A DNA stretch of 64,000 bases from Bradyrhizobium sp. CB1015 (lineage in GTDB: Bacteria; Pseudomonadota; Alphaproteobacteria; Rhizobiales; Xanthobacteraceae), in the NCBI RefSeq assembly GCF_025200925.1, contig NZ_CP104174.1, forward strand, positions 6,200,001 through 6,264,000. Direction: 5' to 3'. Shown piece after piece: positions 27,025-35,909 of this stretch. The translations under genes were made by a program, and so were the position numbers. Each line of letters opens with the position of its first letter. Positions within the stretch are counted from its first letter, which is position 1. The notes under the pieces are model-generated. The model was given only the letters and a program-made list of their open reading frames with translations, had not been told where the DNA came from and made no database searches.

Positions 27025-30000
27025 ATGGCGAACACTCCGAAAAAGGTCAAAGACCCTACAGAAGTTGCGCTTTCTGCGATCCAGGAAGCCCTGAACATCA
27101 GCGACACCGCGGCCGATACCAGCCGCAACGCCGCAATGCGCAACGAAACGGCGCCCCCGGTGCCGCCCGCCACGCCCCCGGTCTTCGACGAGCCGAACTT
27201 CGAACCGCGCCCCGCCGCCAACGAACGGTCGACCGTGTTCGACCCGATCGAAGAGCCGCGCACCGCGCGCCGCGCCGCCAATGACGACCGCGAGACCATC
27301 GGCCAGCTGCTCCAGGCATTGCAGAAGGGCCGCCCTGCCCGCAGCGTCTACACCTTCGCCACCATCTTCGCCGGCATCTGGCTCGCCGCTTGCGCCGCGC
27401 TGACCGTCGGCTTCCTGCCCTCGATCCAGGCCGCCATGGGCCAGAGCGGCGGCGTGCTCGTCATCGCCGGCCTCGTTGCGATGTTCTTCGCACCGATCAT
27501 GTTGTTCTACTTCCTCGCCAGCCTCGTCTGGCGCGGCCAGGAAATGCGCATGATCGCGCAGGCGATGGCGCAGGTCGCGATCCGCTTCTCCGAGCCGGAA
27601 GGCTCGGCCGCCGATTCCATGGTCACCGTCGGCCAGGCCATCCGCCGCGAGGTCGCGGCGATGGGCGACGGCATCGAGCGCGCGATCGCGCGCGCCGGCG
27701 AGCTCGAGACGCTGGTCGCCAACGAGGTCGCCGCGCTCGAACGCGCCTATAGCGACAACGAGGTTCGCATCCGTGCCCTGCTCCAGGACATCGCGCATCA
27801 GCGCGACAACCTGGTCGGCCAGGCCGAGCAGGTTCGCAGCGCCATTTCCGGCGTGCAGATCGACCTGCGCCACGACATCGCGCTGATCTCGGACGCGATC
27901 GCCTCCCGCGTCGACGAGGTCGCCAAGTCCATCACCGGCGCGCTGGAAGAACGCGGCGCCCACATCACCCAGGCGCTGAGCAATGCCGGCGACAACATGA
28001 TCCTGGCGCTGGGCGAACGCGGCGGCGACCTGCTCGATCGTCTCGAGGAAGCCAGCAACGAGACCACGCGCGCCGTGCTCGACGCCAGCGAGCGGCTGAC
28101 CACCAGCCTCAACTTCAAGACCGGCCACGTCCACGACGAGTTCGTCGACCTCGCCGACCGCGTCCACGAGATGCTGAACGAGCGCATCGACCGCATCACC
28201 GGCGAATTCGAGCAGCGTTCCGCCGCGATCGTCGACGGCATCTCCGAGCGTACCGAGCTTGTGCACGATTCCTTGAAGAACTCGTCGGACTCGCTGCTGC
28301 TCGAGCTCGAGCTGCGTTCCAACGACATCTCCGCCAAGATCGACGACGCCGGCAACCGCCTCGCCGGCCAGATCATGACGAGCGGCGACAAAGCCAGCGA
28401 AGCGCTCGACGCCACCGTCAACTCCCTGGTCGCCAAGGTCGTCAGCCAGACCGAGACCGCGCACGATTCGCTGTCGCTGCAGATGAGCGCCTTCGACGAG
28501 CTGGTGAGGAACCAGGGCACCGAGCTGGTCGAGAAGTTCGCCCGCGACTCCGGCACGCTGGGCGCGCTGATCACCCGCCACATCTCCGAGTTCGACCGCA
28601 CCGTGAAGACCTTCGGCGGCGAGATCGTCGAGCGCATGGGCCAGCGCACGCAAGACATCGCCGAGACGCTGAAGACCTATGTCGACAATTTCGACTCCCG
28701 ATTCACGTCGAACGGCGGCCAGATCACGGCGGTGCTCGACCAGCGCCTCGCGGAGTTCGAAACCACGATCGGCGAACGCGTCGGCACTATCGACGCCTCG
28801 CTGAACGGCAAGATCGCCAGCCTCGACGGCACCATCGAGGGCCACATCAGGACCTTCGACGAGCAGCTCGTCGGCCGCGTCGCCGCACTCGAGCAGTCGT
28901 TCGACAGCCGCGCGAAGTCGATGACCGAAACCATCGACGGACGCATCAACACGCTGGCGGCCTCGCTGACGGACGGTGCCGCGCAGGCGATCCAGTCGAT
29001 CGACTCCCGCCTCACCCACCTCACGACGTCACTGACCGGCGGCGCGTCGCAGGCCATCGAAACGATCGATGCACGCCTGAATCACCTTACAACGTCGTTG
29101 ACCGATGGCGCATCGCAGACCATCCAGACGATCGATACGCGCCTGACGCACCTCACGGCGACGCTAACGGGCAATGCGACGCAGGCACTCGAGTCCATCG
29201 ACTCCCGCCTCACCTACCTGACCACCGCCGTGACCAACGGCGCATCGCAGGCCGTGCAGTCGGTCGACACGCGCCTGACGCTGTTGACCTCGACGCTCAC
29301 CGACGGCACCGCGCAGGCGATCGAGGCGGTCGACCGCCGCATCACCGGCGTCACCGAGCTCATCGACGGCCGCAGCACGCATCTGACCGACACGGTCACG
29401 GCGCGCTTCCAGGAGATCCAGCAGGCCATCGAGACCAAGGTCGGCTCGGTCGCCAGCGACATCGACGTGCGCGTGGCGCAGTTCGAGGACCTGCTCGGCT
29501 CGCGCGTCGAGGCCGTCGCCGGCCGCATCGAAAGCAGCGGACGCCAGGCCAGCGAGGACATGATGTCCCGCGCCGAGATGATCTCGACCGCGATCCGCTC
29601 GCATGTCGAGGACGCCGAGCGCTCGCTCACCAACCTCGTCGTCAACACCAGCGAGACCATCCAGACCGGCGCGCGCACCGCCCAGCAGTCGCTGCTGACG
29701 GTCTCCTCGGACGTCAACGCCCAGCTCAAGATGACCTCCGCCGAGGTCGAGCAGGCGCTGACCGCGGTCGGCACCGGTGCGGCGAACTCGATCCTGACCA
29801 GCGCCCGCGAAGCGCAGTCGACGCTGGTCGCGGCCTCGGGCGAAGCCTCCAACCAGATCAAGGGGCTCGCGGCCGATGTCGAGCGCACGCTGTCGGCGGC
29901 GGGCTCTGCCACCGCGGCCTCGATCCTGGCCGGCGCCCGCGAGGTGCAGACCACCCTCGTCACCGCGTCCTCGGATGCGGCCAACCAGGTCAAGACACTC

Positions 30001-32727
30001 ACCGCCGACGTGCAGCGCTCGCTGTCGATGGCCGGCACCGCCACGGCGGAGTCGATCACCGCCGGCGCCCGCGATGCGCAGAGCACGTTGATCGCGGCCT
30101 CGACCGAGACCGCAAACCAGATCAAGGCGCTGTCCTCGGACGTGCAGCGTTCGCTGACGATGGCGGGCACCTCGACGGCCGAAACCATCATGAGCGGCGC
30201 CCGCGAGGCCCAGAGCACGCTGGTGACGGCGTCCTCGGACGCGGCGAGCCAGGTCAAGTCGCTGGCGGCCGAAGTGCATCGCTCGCTCTCGCAGGTCGGG
30301 CAGTCCACCGCCGAGACGATCACCACCAGCGCCCGCGACGCCCAGAGCACCCTGCTCGCGGTTTCGGCCGAGCAGACCAGCCAGGTCCGTTCGCTCGCCG
30401 CCGAGATGCAGCGCGCGCTGGCGACCGCCGGCGGCGCCACCATTGAGGCGCTCACCAGCGGCGTTCGCGAGGCTCAGGGCACGCTGATCTCCGCCTCGAC
30501 CGACGCGGCGAGCCAGATCAAGTCGCTGACGACGGATATCGAGCGCACGCTGACCGCGGTCGGCGCCGACACCGCCTCGACCATCCTCAACAGCGCGCGT
30601 GAGGCCCAGATCTCGCTGACGTCGACCTCGGCCGACGCCGCGAGCCAGATCCGCACGATCTCGACCGAGATCGAGCGCACGCTGAGCGCGGCCACCGCCA
30701 ACGCGACCAACGACATCCAGACCAGCGCGCTCAACGCCCAGAACGCGCTGATCTCCGCCTCCAACGAGGCGAGCTCGCGCGTCAAGTCGAGCTCGGCCGA
30801 CGTCGAGCGTTCGGTGCTCGCCGCCAGCTCCAGCTTCGGCCAGGCCATGACCGGCAAGACCGACGAGATCGTCACCTATGTGCAGCAGCAGGCCGACCGC
30901 CTGTCGAACATGATCGACGCCAAGCGCGGTGCGCTGGTCGACGCGATCGGCTCGAAGACCAGCCAGCTCACGCTCGACATCGACCGCGTCACCTCCGACG
31001 CGCTGAAGTCGATCGAGACGCGCGGCCAGGCCTTCTCGCAGACCATGATGGGCAACGGCTCGGAAGTCGCCCGCACCATCAACGCGGCAAGCGAGGTCGC
31101 CACCAGCGCGGTAGCCAAGTCGCTCAAGGATCTCGAGCAGTCCTCGCGTTCCGCGATCGACCAGTCGCGCCAGGTCTCCATTGCAGCCGTCACCGAGATG
31201 CAGGAGACCAGCAAGATCCTGCGCACCGACACGGTCGCCCTGTTCGAGCGCCTGCGCGAAGGCAACATCCTGCTCCAGGAGGTGCTGACCGGTGCGCACG
31301 ACAACCTCAACTCGCTCGAGCGGGCGCTGGTGACCCGCGTCGCCGACTTCGTCTCGGCGATGAACGACGTCACCTCGCGCAACGGCGCGGCGACGCAGAA
31401 TCTGGAAGAGCAGCTCAACGTCTTCAACAGCAAGACCACGAAGGCGCTGCAGGATCTCGGCGAGCTGTCGGTCCAGTTCGACAAGCACGGCCAGGCGCTG
31501 GTCGAGGCCGCGCAGGTCGTCGAGCAGAGCAACAAGAACACCACCGCCTCGCTCGCCGAGCGCAAGCAGGCGCTGGAATCGCTCGTCACCACGATCGACC
31601 TGCGCACGGCCGATCTCGACCAGCGGCTGTCGCGCTTCACCGGCCTGCTCGATGAATCGCTGGCGGCCGCCGAAGAGCGCGCCCGCGACATCGCTCGCGT
31701 CGTCGCCGAGACCGCCGGCGCCGGCTCGGCCGCGATCACCCGCCAGTTCGAGGCGGTGCGCGCGGCGTCCGAAGAGGAGCACCGGCAAACGATCGAGGCC
31801 ATGCACGACATCTACCGCCAGACCACTGATGAGGCGGATGCGATGTTCAAGCAGTCGACCGAGAAGTTCACCAACCTCGTCGCCAGCATGAAGCAGATGG
31901 CTCTCGAGATGCACAACGAGCTCGAAGCCACCCGCAACGAGCTGCGCCGCGGCGTGCTCGAGATGCCGCAGGAAGCCGCCGAGAGCACGGCGCAGATGCG
32001 CAAGGTGATCGTCGACCAGATCGAGGCGCTCGCCGAGCTCAACCGCATCGTGGCCCAGCACGGCCGCGGGCTCGACGTCACCACCGCGGGCCGCGCCGGC
32101 GTGCAGCGCCAGGAAGAGCCGGTGCTGGCGGCCGTCGGCGGCCGGGCTCCCGAGACCCGCATGCGCGACATCGGCAGCGCCTCGACGCTGCCGCCACCGG
32201 ACCTCGGCATACCGGCCGCGCGCCGCACCGAAGCGCCGCCGGTCGCGCCCGCCAACAACGACCAGGGCCGTGACGGCTGGCTGTCGGACCTGCTCAACCG
32301 CACCGACGCCAACCAGGGCGCGCCGGCCGGTCAGGCTCCCCGTGGCCGCGCGGCACCCGCGCCGCAACCGCAGGCGCCGCAGGCGAGCAGCAATCCGCTG
32401 GAATCGCTGTCGCTCGACATCGGCCGGCTGATGGACCGCAACCTCGCGGCCGAGATGTGGGATCGCTACCAGCGCGGCGAGAACAAGGCCTTCACCAAGC
32501 GCCTCTACACGCCCGCCGGCCAGAAGGCCTTCGACGAGGTCGCCCGCAAGTACCGCGCCGACCGCAACTTCAAGGGCACGGTCGACCGCTACGTCGCCGA
32601 GTTCGAGCGCCTGCTCGACGAAGTCGCCCGCGACGGCCGCGGCCCGCAGGAGCTGCGCAGCCACCTGATCTCGGAGACGGGCCTGGTGTACACCCTGCTC
32701 GCGCACGCGGCGGGCCGGCTGGGGTGA
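27025..32727 (+). CDS. Giant membrane-anchored coiled-coil protein, GPR/RgsE-like growth pole ring protein
   Basis: A 1,900-residue protein: cytoplasmic N terminus (1-105), two transmembrane helices (109-131 and 143-168), then ~1,600 residues of almost uninterrupted alpha-helix, a Pro/Ala-rich linker (~1,700-1,790) and a compact conserved-looking C-terminal domain (~1,800-1,900, with LESLSLDIGRLMDRN and MWDRYQRGENKAF). The helical region is apolipoprotein A1/A4/E-like, with six 22-residue repeats (647-778) and nine 44-residue repeats (878-1273). Size, two helices and apolipoprotein-like repeats match GPR of Agrobacterium and RgsE of Sinorhizobium, which form a ring at the growth pole. Symbol withheld because identity is judged by architecture. 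The next genes are envelope-lipid transport on the opposite strand. Confidence 0.8.
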   Translation: MANTPKKVKDPTEVALSAIQEALNISDTAADTSRNAAMRNETAPPVPPATPPVFDEPNFEPRPAANERSTVFDPIEEPRTARRAANDDRETIGQLLQALQKGRPARSVYTFATIFAGIWLAACAALTVGFLPSIQAAMGQSGGVLVIAGLVAMFFAPIMLFYFLASLVWRGQEMRMIAQAMAQVAIRFSEPEGSAADSMVTVGQAIRREVAAMGDGIERAIARAGELETLVANEVAALERAYSDNEVRIRALLQDIAHQRDNLVGQAEQVRSAISGVQIDLRHDIALISDAIASRVDEVAKSITGALEERGAHITQALSNAGDNMILALGERGGDLLDRLEEASNETTRAVLDASERLTTSLNFKTGHVHDEFVDLADRVHEMLNERIDRITGEFEQRSAAIVDGISERTELVHDSLKNSSDSLLLELELRSNDISAKIDDAGNRLAGQIMTSGDKASEALDATVNSLVAKVVSQTETAHDSLSLQMSAFDELVRNQGTELVEKFARDSGTLGALITRHISEFDRTVKTFGGEIVERMGQRTQDIAETLKTYVDNFDSRFTSNGGQITAVLDQRLAEFETTIGERVGTIDASLNGKIASLDGTIEGHIRTFDEQLVGRVAALEQSFDSRAKSMTETIDGRINTLAASLTDGAAQAIQSIDSRLTHLTTSLTGGASQAIETIDARLNHLTTSLTDGASQTIQTIDTRLTHLTATLTGNATQALESIDSRLTYLTTAVTNGASQAVQSVDTRLTLLTSTLTDGTAQAIEAVDRRITGVTELIDGRSTHLTDTVTARFQEIQQAIETKVGSVASDIDVRVAQFEDLLGSRVEAVAGRIESSGRQASEDMMSRAEMISTAIRSHVEDAERSLTNLVVNTSETIQTGARTAQQSLLTVSSDVNAQLKMTSAEVEQALTAVGTGAANSILTSAREAQSTLVAASGEASNQIKGLAADVERTLSAAGSATAASILAGAREVQTTLVTASSDAANQVKTLTADVQRSLSMAGTATAESITAGARDAQSTLIAASTETANQIKALSSDVQRSLTMAGTSTAETIMSGAREAQSTLVTASSDAASQVKSLAAEVHRSLSQVGQSTAETITTSARDAQSTLLAVSAEQTSQVRSLAAEMQRALATAGGATIEALTSGVREAQGTLISASTDAASQIKSLTTDIERTLTAVGADTASTILNSAREAQISLTSTSADAASQIRTISTEIERTLSAATANATNDIQTSALNAQNALISASNEASSRVKSSSADVERSVLAASSSFGQAMTGKTDEIVTYVQQQADRLSNMIDAKRGALVDAIGSKTSQLTLDIDRVTSDALKSIETRGQAFSQTMMGNGSEVARTINAASEVATSAVAKSLKDLEQSSRSAIDQSRQVSIAAVTEMQETSKILRTDTVALFERLREGNILLQEVLTGAHDNLNSLERALVTRVADFVSAMNDVTSRNGAATQNLEEQLNVFNSKTTKALQDLGELSVQFDKHGQALVEAAQVVEQSNKNTTASLAERKQALESLVTTIDLRTADLDQRLSRFTGLLDESLAAAEERARDIARVVAETAGAGSAAITRQFEAVRAASEEEHRQTIEAMHDIYRQTTDEADAMFKQSTEKFTNLVASMKQMALEMHNELEATRNELRRGVLEMPQEAAESTAQMRKVIVDQIEALAELNRIVAQHGRGLDVTTAGRAGVQRQEEPVLAAVGGRAPETRMRDIGSASTLPPPDLGIPAARRTEAPPVAPANNDQGRDGWLSDLLNRTDANQGAPAGQAPRGRAAPAPQPQAPQASSNPLESLSLDIGRLMDRNLAAEMWDRYQRGENKAFTKRLYTPAGQKAFDEVARKYRADRNFKGTVDRYVAEFERLLDEVARDGRGPQELRSHLISETGLVYTLLAHAAGRLG
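28963..29358 (+). repeat. Six tandem 66-bp (22-residue) coding repeats
   Basis: Residues 647-778 of the giant protein are six consecutive 22-residue units with the pattern S-L-T-D/G-G-A-x-Q-A-I-x-S/T-I-D-x-R-L-T-x-L-T. No spacer lies between units; the last one is the most divergent. Confidence 0.9.
29656..30843 (+). repeat. Nine tandem 132-bp (44-residue) coding repeats
   Basis: Residues 878-1273 are nine consecutive units of exactly 44 residues with the pattern A-R-E/D-A-Q-S-T-L, then A-S-x-D-A-A-x-Q-I/V-K-S-L, then E-R/Q-R-S/T-L. The length is exactly twice that of the upstream 22-residue repeat, which suggests common helical periodicity. Confidence 0.9.
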
Positions 32728-32757
32728 GCGGCCGATAGCAACGAGCAGCAATGAAGA

Positions 32758-32785
32758 CGGAGGCCTCACGGCCTCCGTTTTGTTT
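32758..32785 (+). terminator. Rho-independent terminator of the giant coiled-coil gene
   Basis: Perfect stem CGGAGGCC / GGCCTCCG with a TCAC loop, then TTTTGTTT, 30 bp after the stop codon. Confidence 0.88.
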
Positions 32786-32793
32786 GGGCAATC

Positions 32794-32863
32794 GTAGCCC
32801 GCATGGAGCGAAGCGGAATGCGGGGCAAGTTTCCCGGATTGCGCTTCGCTCCATCCGGGCTAC
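32794..32863. repeat. Dispersed palindromic repeat family D, copy 1
   Basis: Imperfect inverted ends GTAGCCCGCATGGAGCGAAG and CTTCGCTCCATCCGGGCTAC. A longer relative is at 51587-51697. Confidence 0.8.
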
Positions 32864-32884
32864 GCAGCTGACTCCTACAAGCTC

Positions 32885-32922
32885 GTCATTGCGAGGAGCT
32901 CTTGCGACGAAGCAATGACGGG
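32885..32922. repeat. Dispersed repeat family C, half copy
   Basis: GTCATTGCGAGGAGCTCTTG and GCGACGAAGCAATGACG match the left half of the element at 11061-11143, closing early into its own terminal ATGACG. Confidence 0.75.
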
Positions 32923-32971
32923 TGGAGAGAGCATGCACACTCTCTCCTCTCGCGCGAACGCTCCCGCTTTC

Positions 32972-33844
32972 CTACCGCCTGCCGCTCGCGGTGGGCGCGG
33001 GCTTCGGCGGCTCGGGCGGCGGGGCGGGCTGGGATGAATTGCTGGCGCCGAACAGGACGCGGGTCGGGTTGCGATCGAAATTGTTCACGGCGCGGCTGAT
33101 GTCGCCGAGGGTGCGGCGGCCGTCGGCCATCAATGCGCCGGAGCGCTTGTCGAAATCGTCGGCGAGCTCGCGGATCGACTTCACCGCCTGGAACAGCTCG
33201 CCGCCGTCCTTGCCGCCGGCCAGCGTGTTGAGGCCGAGCATGAGGTTGTCGGCCTTGAGCATGACGCCGTCAACCTTGGCCATCACGGCGTCGATCTTCT
33301 CGGAATTGCGCGCCAGCGAGTTGGTGAAGGTCTCGAGGTTCTTCAGCGAGTTCTTCACCGATTCCTGATTGTCGGCGACAATCTTGTTGACGTTCTGCAG
33401 CGTGGCGCGGATCGCCTCGGTGACGTCCTGCAGCTTGTTGGGGTCGGCCGTCAGCGTCGGGATGCCGTCCTGATCGAGCGGCGGCGCCGGCGCGGCCTCG
33501 TCGCCGCCCTTGAGCGAGATCGCGGCTACGCCAGTGAGGCCCTGGAATTCGAGGCCGACCAGCGTGTCCTTGCGGATCGGGGCATTGTTCTCGATCATGG
33601 CGAGTGCGACAACCCGCCGCGGGTTGTCGAGCTTCACCGAGACCACCTCGCCCACCCTGATACCGTTGAAATTGACGCTGCCGCCGTTGCGCAGGCCCGC
33701 CGCCGGGCCCTCGAACACGACGCGAAGCGGGCTGCGCTGCTTGGTGGTATGCAACGACTGAAACCACAGCACGAAGCCGATCGCCGCGGCGATCACCGCC
33801 AGCGTGAACGAGCCGATCAAAACGTAATTCGCCCGCGTTTCCAT
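32972..33844 (-). CDS. mlaD: MlaD-like MCE-domain substrate-binding protein
   Basis: A 290-residue protein with an N-terminal membrane anchor (residues ~8-28) and an MCE domain (about 38-115: LRVVFEGPAAGLRNGGSVNFNGIRVGEV). A long helical stretch with NSLARNSEKIDAVMAKVDGVMLKADNLM-type heptads and a Pro-rich tail follow. It forms the periplasmic lipid-binding hexamer of a Mla-type ABC system. Last gene of the mlaE-mlaF-mlaD operon, 28 bp after mlaF. It is longer than E. coli MlaD (183) because of the extra helix, as in many alphaproteobacteria. Confidence 0.9.
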   Translation of the reverse strand: METRANYVLIGSFTLAVIAAAIGFVLWFQSLHTTKQRSPLRVVFEGPAAGLRNGGSVNFNGIRVGEVVSVKLDNPRRVVALAMIENNAPIRKDTLVGLEFQGLTGVAAISLKGGDEAAPAPPLDQDGIPTLTADPNKLQDVTEAIRATLQNVNKIVADNQESVKNSLKNLETFTNSLARNSEKIDAVMAKVDGVMLKADNLMLGLNTLAGGKDGGELFQAVKSIRELADDFDKRSGALMADGRRTLGDISRAVNNFDRNPTRVLFGASNSSQPAPPPEPPKPAPTASGRR

Positions 33845-33872
33845 CAGGTGCTCCGGCTATCAACCCAGCTAC

Positions 33873-34643
33873 TCAACCCATGACCGCGCGGGCGCGCTTG
33901 CCATGAAAATACTGCCTCAGCCAGGGATGCTGCGAGGCCTGCATGTCGGCGATCGACCCTGCCGCAATGATCTTACCGTTCCCTAAAACGGCGATGCGGT
34001 CACATGCTGTGTATAGGCTGTCGAGGTCGTGGGTTACCATGAAAACGCTCAGCCCCAAAGTGCGCTGGAGGGTCCGGACCAGTTCGTCGAAGTCGCCGGC
34101 GCCGATCGGGTCGAGGCCCGACGTCGGCTCGTCCAGGAAGACGAGGTCGGGATCGAGCGACAGCGCGCGCGCCAGTGCCACGCGCTTGATCATGCCGCCG
34201 GAGAGCTCGGACGGGAAACGCTCGGCGACCTCCGGCTTGAGGCCGACCATGGTGAGCTTGGCCATGGTGATCTCGTCCATCAGCCGCTGCGAGACGCGCA
34301 AATATTCGCGCATCGGAAACTGGATGTTCTGCCGCACGGTCAGCGAGGAGAATAGCGCGCCCTGCTGGAACAAGACGCCCCAGCGCCGCTCGACGTTGCG
34401 CCGCTGCGACGCGCTGGAGGAATCGAGGTCGACGCCGAATACTTCGATGGAGCCTGCGACCTTCGGCACCAGGCCGATGATGGTGCGCGTCAGCACCGAC
34501 TTGCCCGCGCCGGAGGGGCCGACAAATCCCAAAATCTCGCCGCGCTTGACGTCGAGGTTGAGCCCGTCCAGCACGCGCGTGGCGCCGAACTGCACGGTGA
34601 TGTCGCGGACGCGGATGATCGGATCCTGTATCTCGCCTGCCAT
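33873..34643 (-). CDS. mlaF: Mla-type ABC transporter ATP-binding protein
   Basis: A 256-residue ATPase: Walker A GPSGAGKS (42-49), Q-loop LFQQGALFSSLT, signature LSGGMIKR, Walker B LVFLDEPTSGLDP, and switch histidine in VTHDLDS. It drives phospholipid transport between the membranes with MlaE and MlaD. The ATG at 34643 is only 2 bp after the mlaE stop. The same frame is open further upstream, but that part overlaps mlaE and is not real. Confidence 0.92.
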   Translation of the reverse strand: MAGEIQDPIIRVRDITVQFGATRVLDGLNLDVKRGEILGFVGPSGAGKSVLTRTIIGLVPKVAGSIEVFGVDLDSSSASQRRNVERRWGVLFQQGALFSSLTVRQNIQFPMREYLRVSQRLMDEITMAKLTMVGLKPEVAERFPSELSGGMIKRVALARALSLDPDLVFLDEPTSGLDPIGAGDFDELVRTLQRTLGLSVFMVTHDLDSLYTACDRIAVLGNGKIIAAGSIADMQASQHPWLRQYFHGKRARAVMG

Positions 34644-34645
34644 CG

Positions 34646-35779
34646 TCACATCCCGATCGAGGCGAAGAAGATGGCGAAGATGCCGTCCATGACGATGACG
34701 AAGAAGATGCCCTTCACCACCGACGCGGTTGTGTGCTGACCCAGCGATTCGGCGCTGCCCTGCACGGCGAGGCCCTCGACGCAGGCGACGATGCCGATCA
34801 CGGCGGCCATGACCGGCGCCTTGACGATGCCGACGATGAAATGATCGATCGAAATGGCATCGCGCAGGCGCAGCAGGAACGCTTCCGGCTGAACGCCGCC
34901 ATAGAGCCAGGCCACCAGGCCGCCGCCATAGAGCGCGGCCATCGCGCCGAGGAATGCGAGGATCGGCAAAGCCAGCACCAGCGCCATCATGCGCGGCAGC
35001 ACCAGGACCTCGATCGGGTCGAACCCCATGGTGCGCAGCGCGTCGATCTCCTCCCGCATCTTCATCGAGCCGAGCTCGGCGGTGTAGGCGCTGCCGGAGC
35101 GGCCGGCGACCATGATCGCGACCAGCAGCACGCCGATCTCGCGCAGCACCAGGACGCCGAGCATGTCGACGACGAAGATGTCGGCGCCGAAGCGGCGGAA
35201 ATGGAAGATGCCTTGCTGCGCGATGATGCAGCCGATCAGGAAGGTGATCAGCACGATGATCGGCACCGCGCGCCAGCAGACCTGCTCCATGTGGTGCACG
35301 GTCGAGGTCAGGCGAAACGACCGCGGATGGAACAGAACACGAAACCACGCCGCGAGCACGGCGCCGAGCATGTCGACGAGGCCCGCCACCGTGCCGGCGA
35401 CGCCGGCCACGGCCCGTCCGATCTGCTCCAGCATGCCGGAAATGGTAATAGGGTTGCTGTCGACCACGGCCGTCGCCCTGACCCGCCGCACCTCGTCCAC
35501 GAGGCTGGAATAGTTGGCCGAGAGGCCCGCGATCTGGGCCTCGACGGGCCCCTTGGTCAGGCTGCGGCGCAGCCGCTCGATCAGCCAGGCGCCGAACGTA
35601 TCGAGCTTGGCGACCTCGGAGACGTCGATGAAGATGCTTTGCGGGGTGCCAGCGAGCTTCTCGGCCTCAGTCACCATCCGCTCCAGGACCGGCGCAAAGC
35701 TCGCCGTCCAGGTGCCGGTGGCGCACAGTGCCAGCGCGTTGCCCCTGGCAATCCGTTCCAGCTTCGGATCGCCACTCAT
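34646..35779 (-). CDS. mlaE: Mla-type permease with fused N-terminal STAS domain
   Basis: A 377-residue protein: residues 1-~95 form a STAS domain (SIFIDVSEVAKLDTFGAWLIERL), the MlaB-like part, and residues ~110-377 form the MlaE/YrbE permease (HHMEQVCWRAVPIIVLITFLIG, AGRSGSAYTAELGSMKMREEIDALRTMG). In E. coli the STAS subunit MlaB is separate; here the fusion explains why no mlaB gene is present. Start 35779 follows GGAGCGG; an upstream in-frame ATG at 35851 is less likely. Confidence 0.9.
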   Translation of the reverse strand: MSGDPKLERIARGNALALCATGTWTASFAPVLERMVTEAEKLAGTPQSIFIDVSEVAKLDTFGAWLIERLRRSLTKGPVEAQIAGLSANYSSLVDEVRRVRATAVVDSNPITISGMLEQIGRAVAGVAGTVAGLVDMLGAVLAAWFRVLFHPRSFRLTSTVHHMEQVCWRAVPIIVLITFLIGCIIAQQGIFHFRRFGADIFVVDMLGVLVLREIGVLLVAIMVAGRSGSAYTAELGSMKMREEIDALRTMGFDPIEVLVLPRMMALVLALPILAFLGAMAALYGGGLVAWLYGGVQPEAFLLRLRDAISIDHFIVGIVKAPVMAAVIGIVACVEGLAVQGSAESLGQHTTASVVKGIFFVIVMDGIFAIFFASIGM

Positions 35780-35909
35780 GTCCGCTCCCGTGCCGGGGCG
35801 GAGAAAATCAGATGGTTGCGCACGCGCCCTTACCAGAGAAGGTATCCCCAAGTGGTTAATGTTAGTTGCTAGAGGTAACTAGCAGGTTCAGATTTCGCCA
35901 GAGTTCAAA

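Noticed and set aside
29164..32769. 1,201-codon open frame antisense to the giant coiled-coil gene
   Set aside because: It is the shadow of a GC-rich coding strand: composition is Arg/Gly/Ala/Asp-rich with no domain, while the sense frame has ordered repeats and membrane helices.
34733..35872. 379-codon plus-strand frame opposite mlaE
   Set aside because: His/Asp/Ala-rich antisense translation; mlaE on the other strand has a complete permease and STAS domain.
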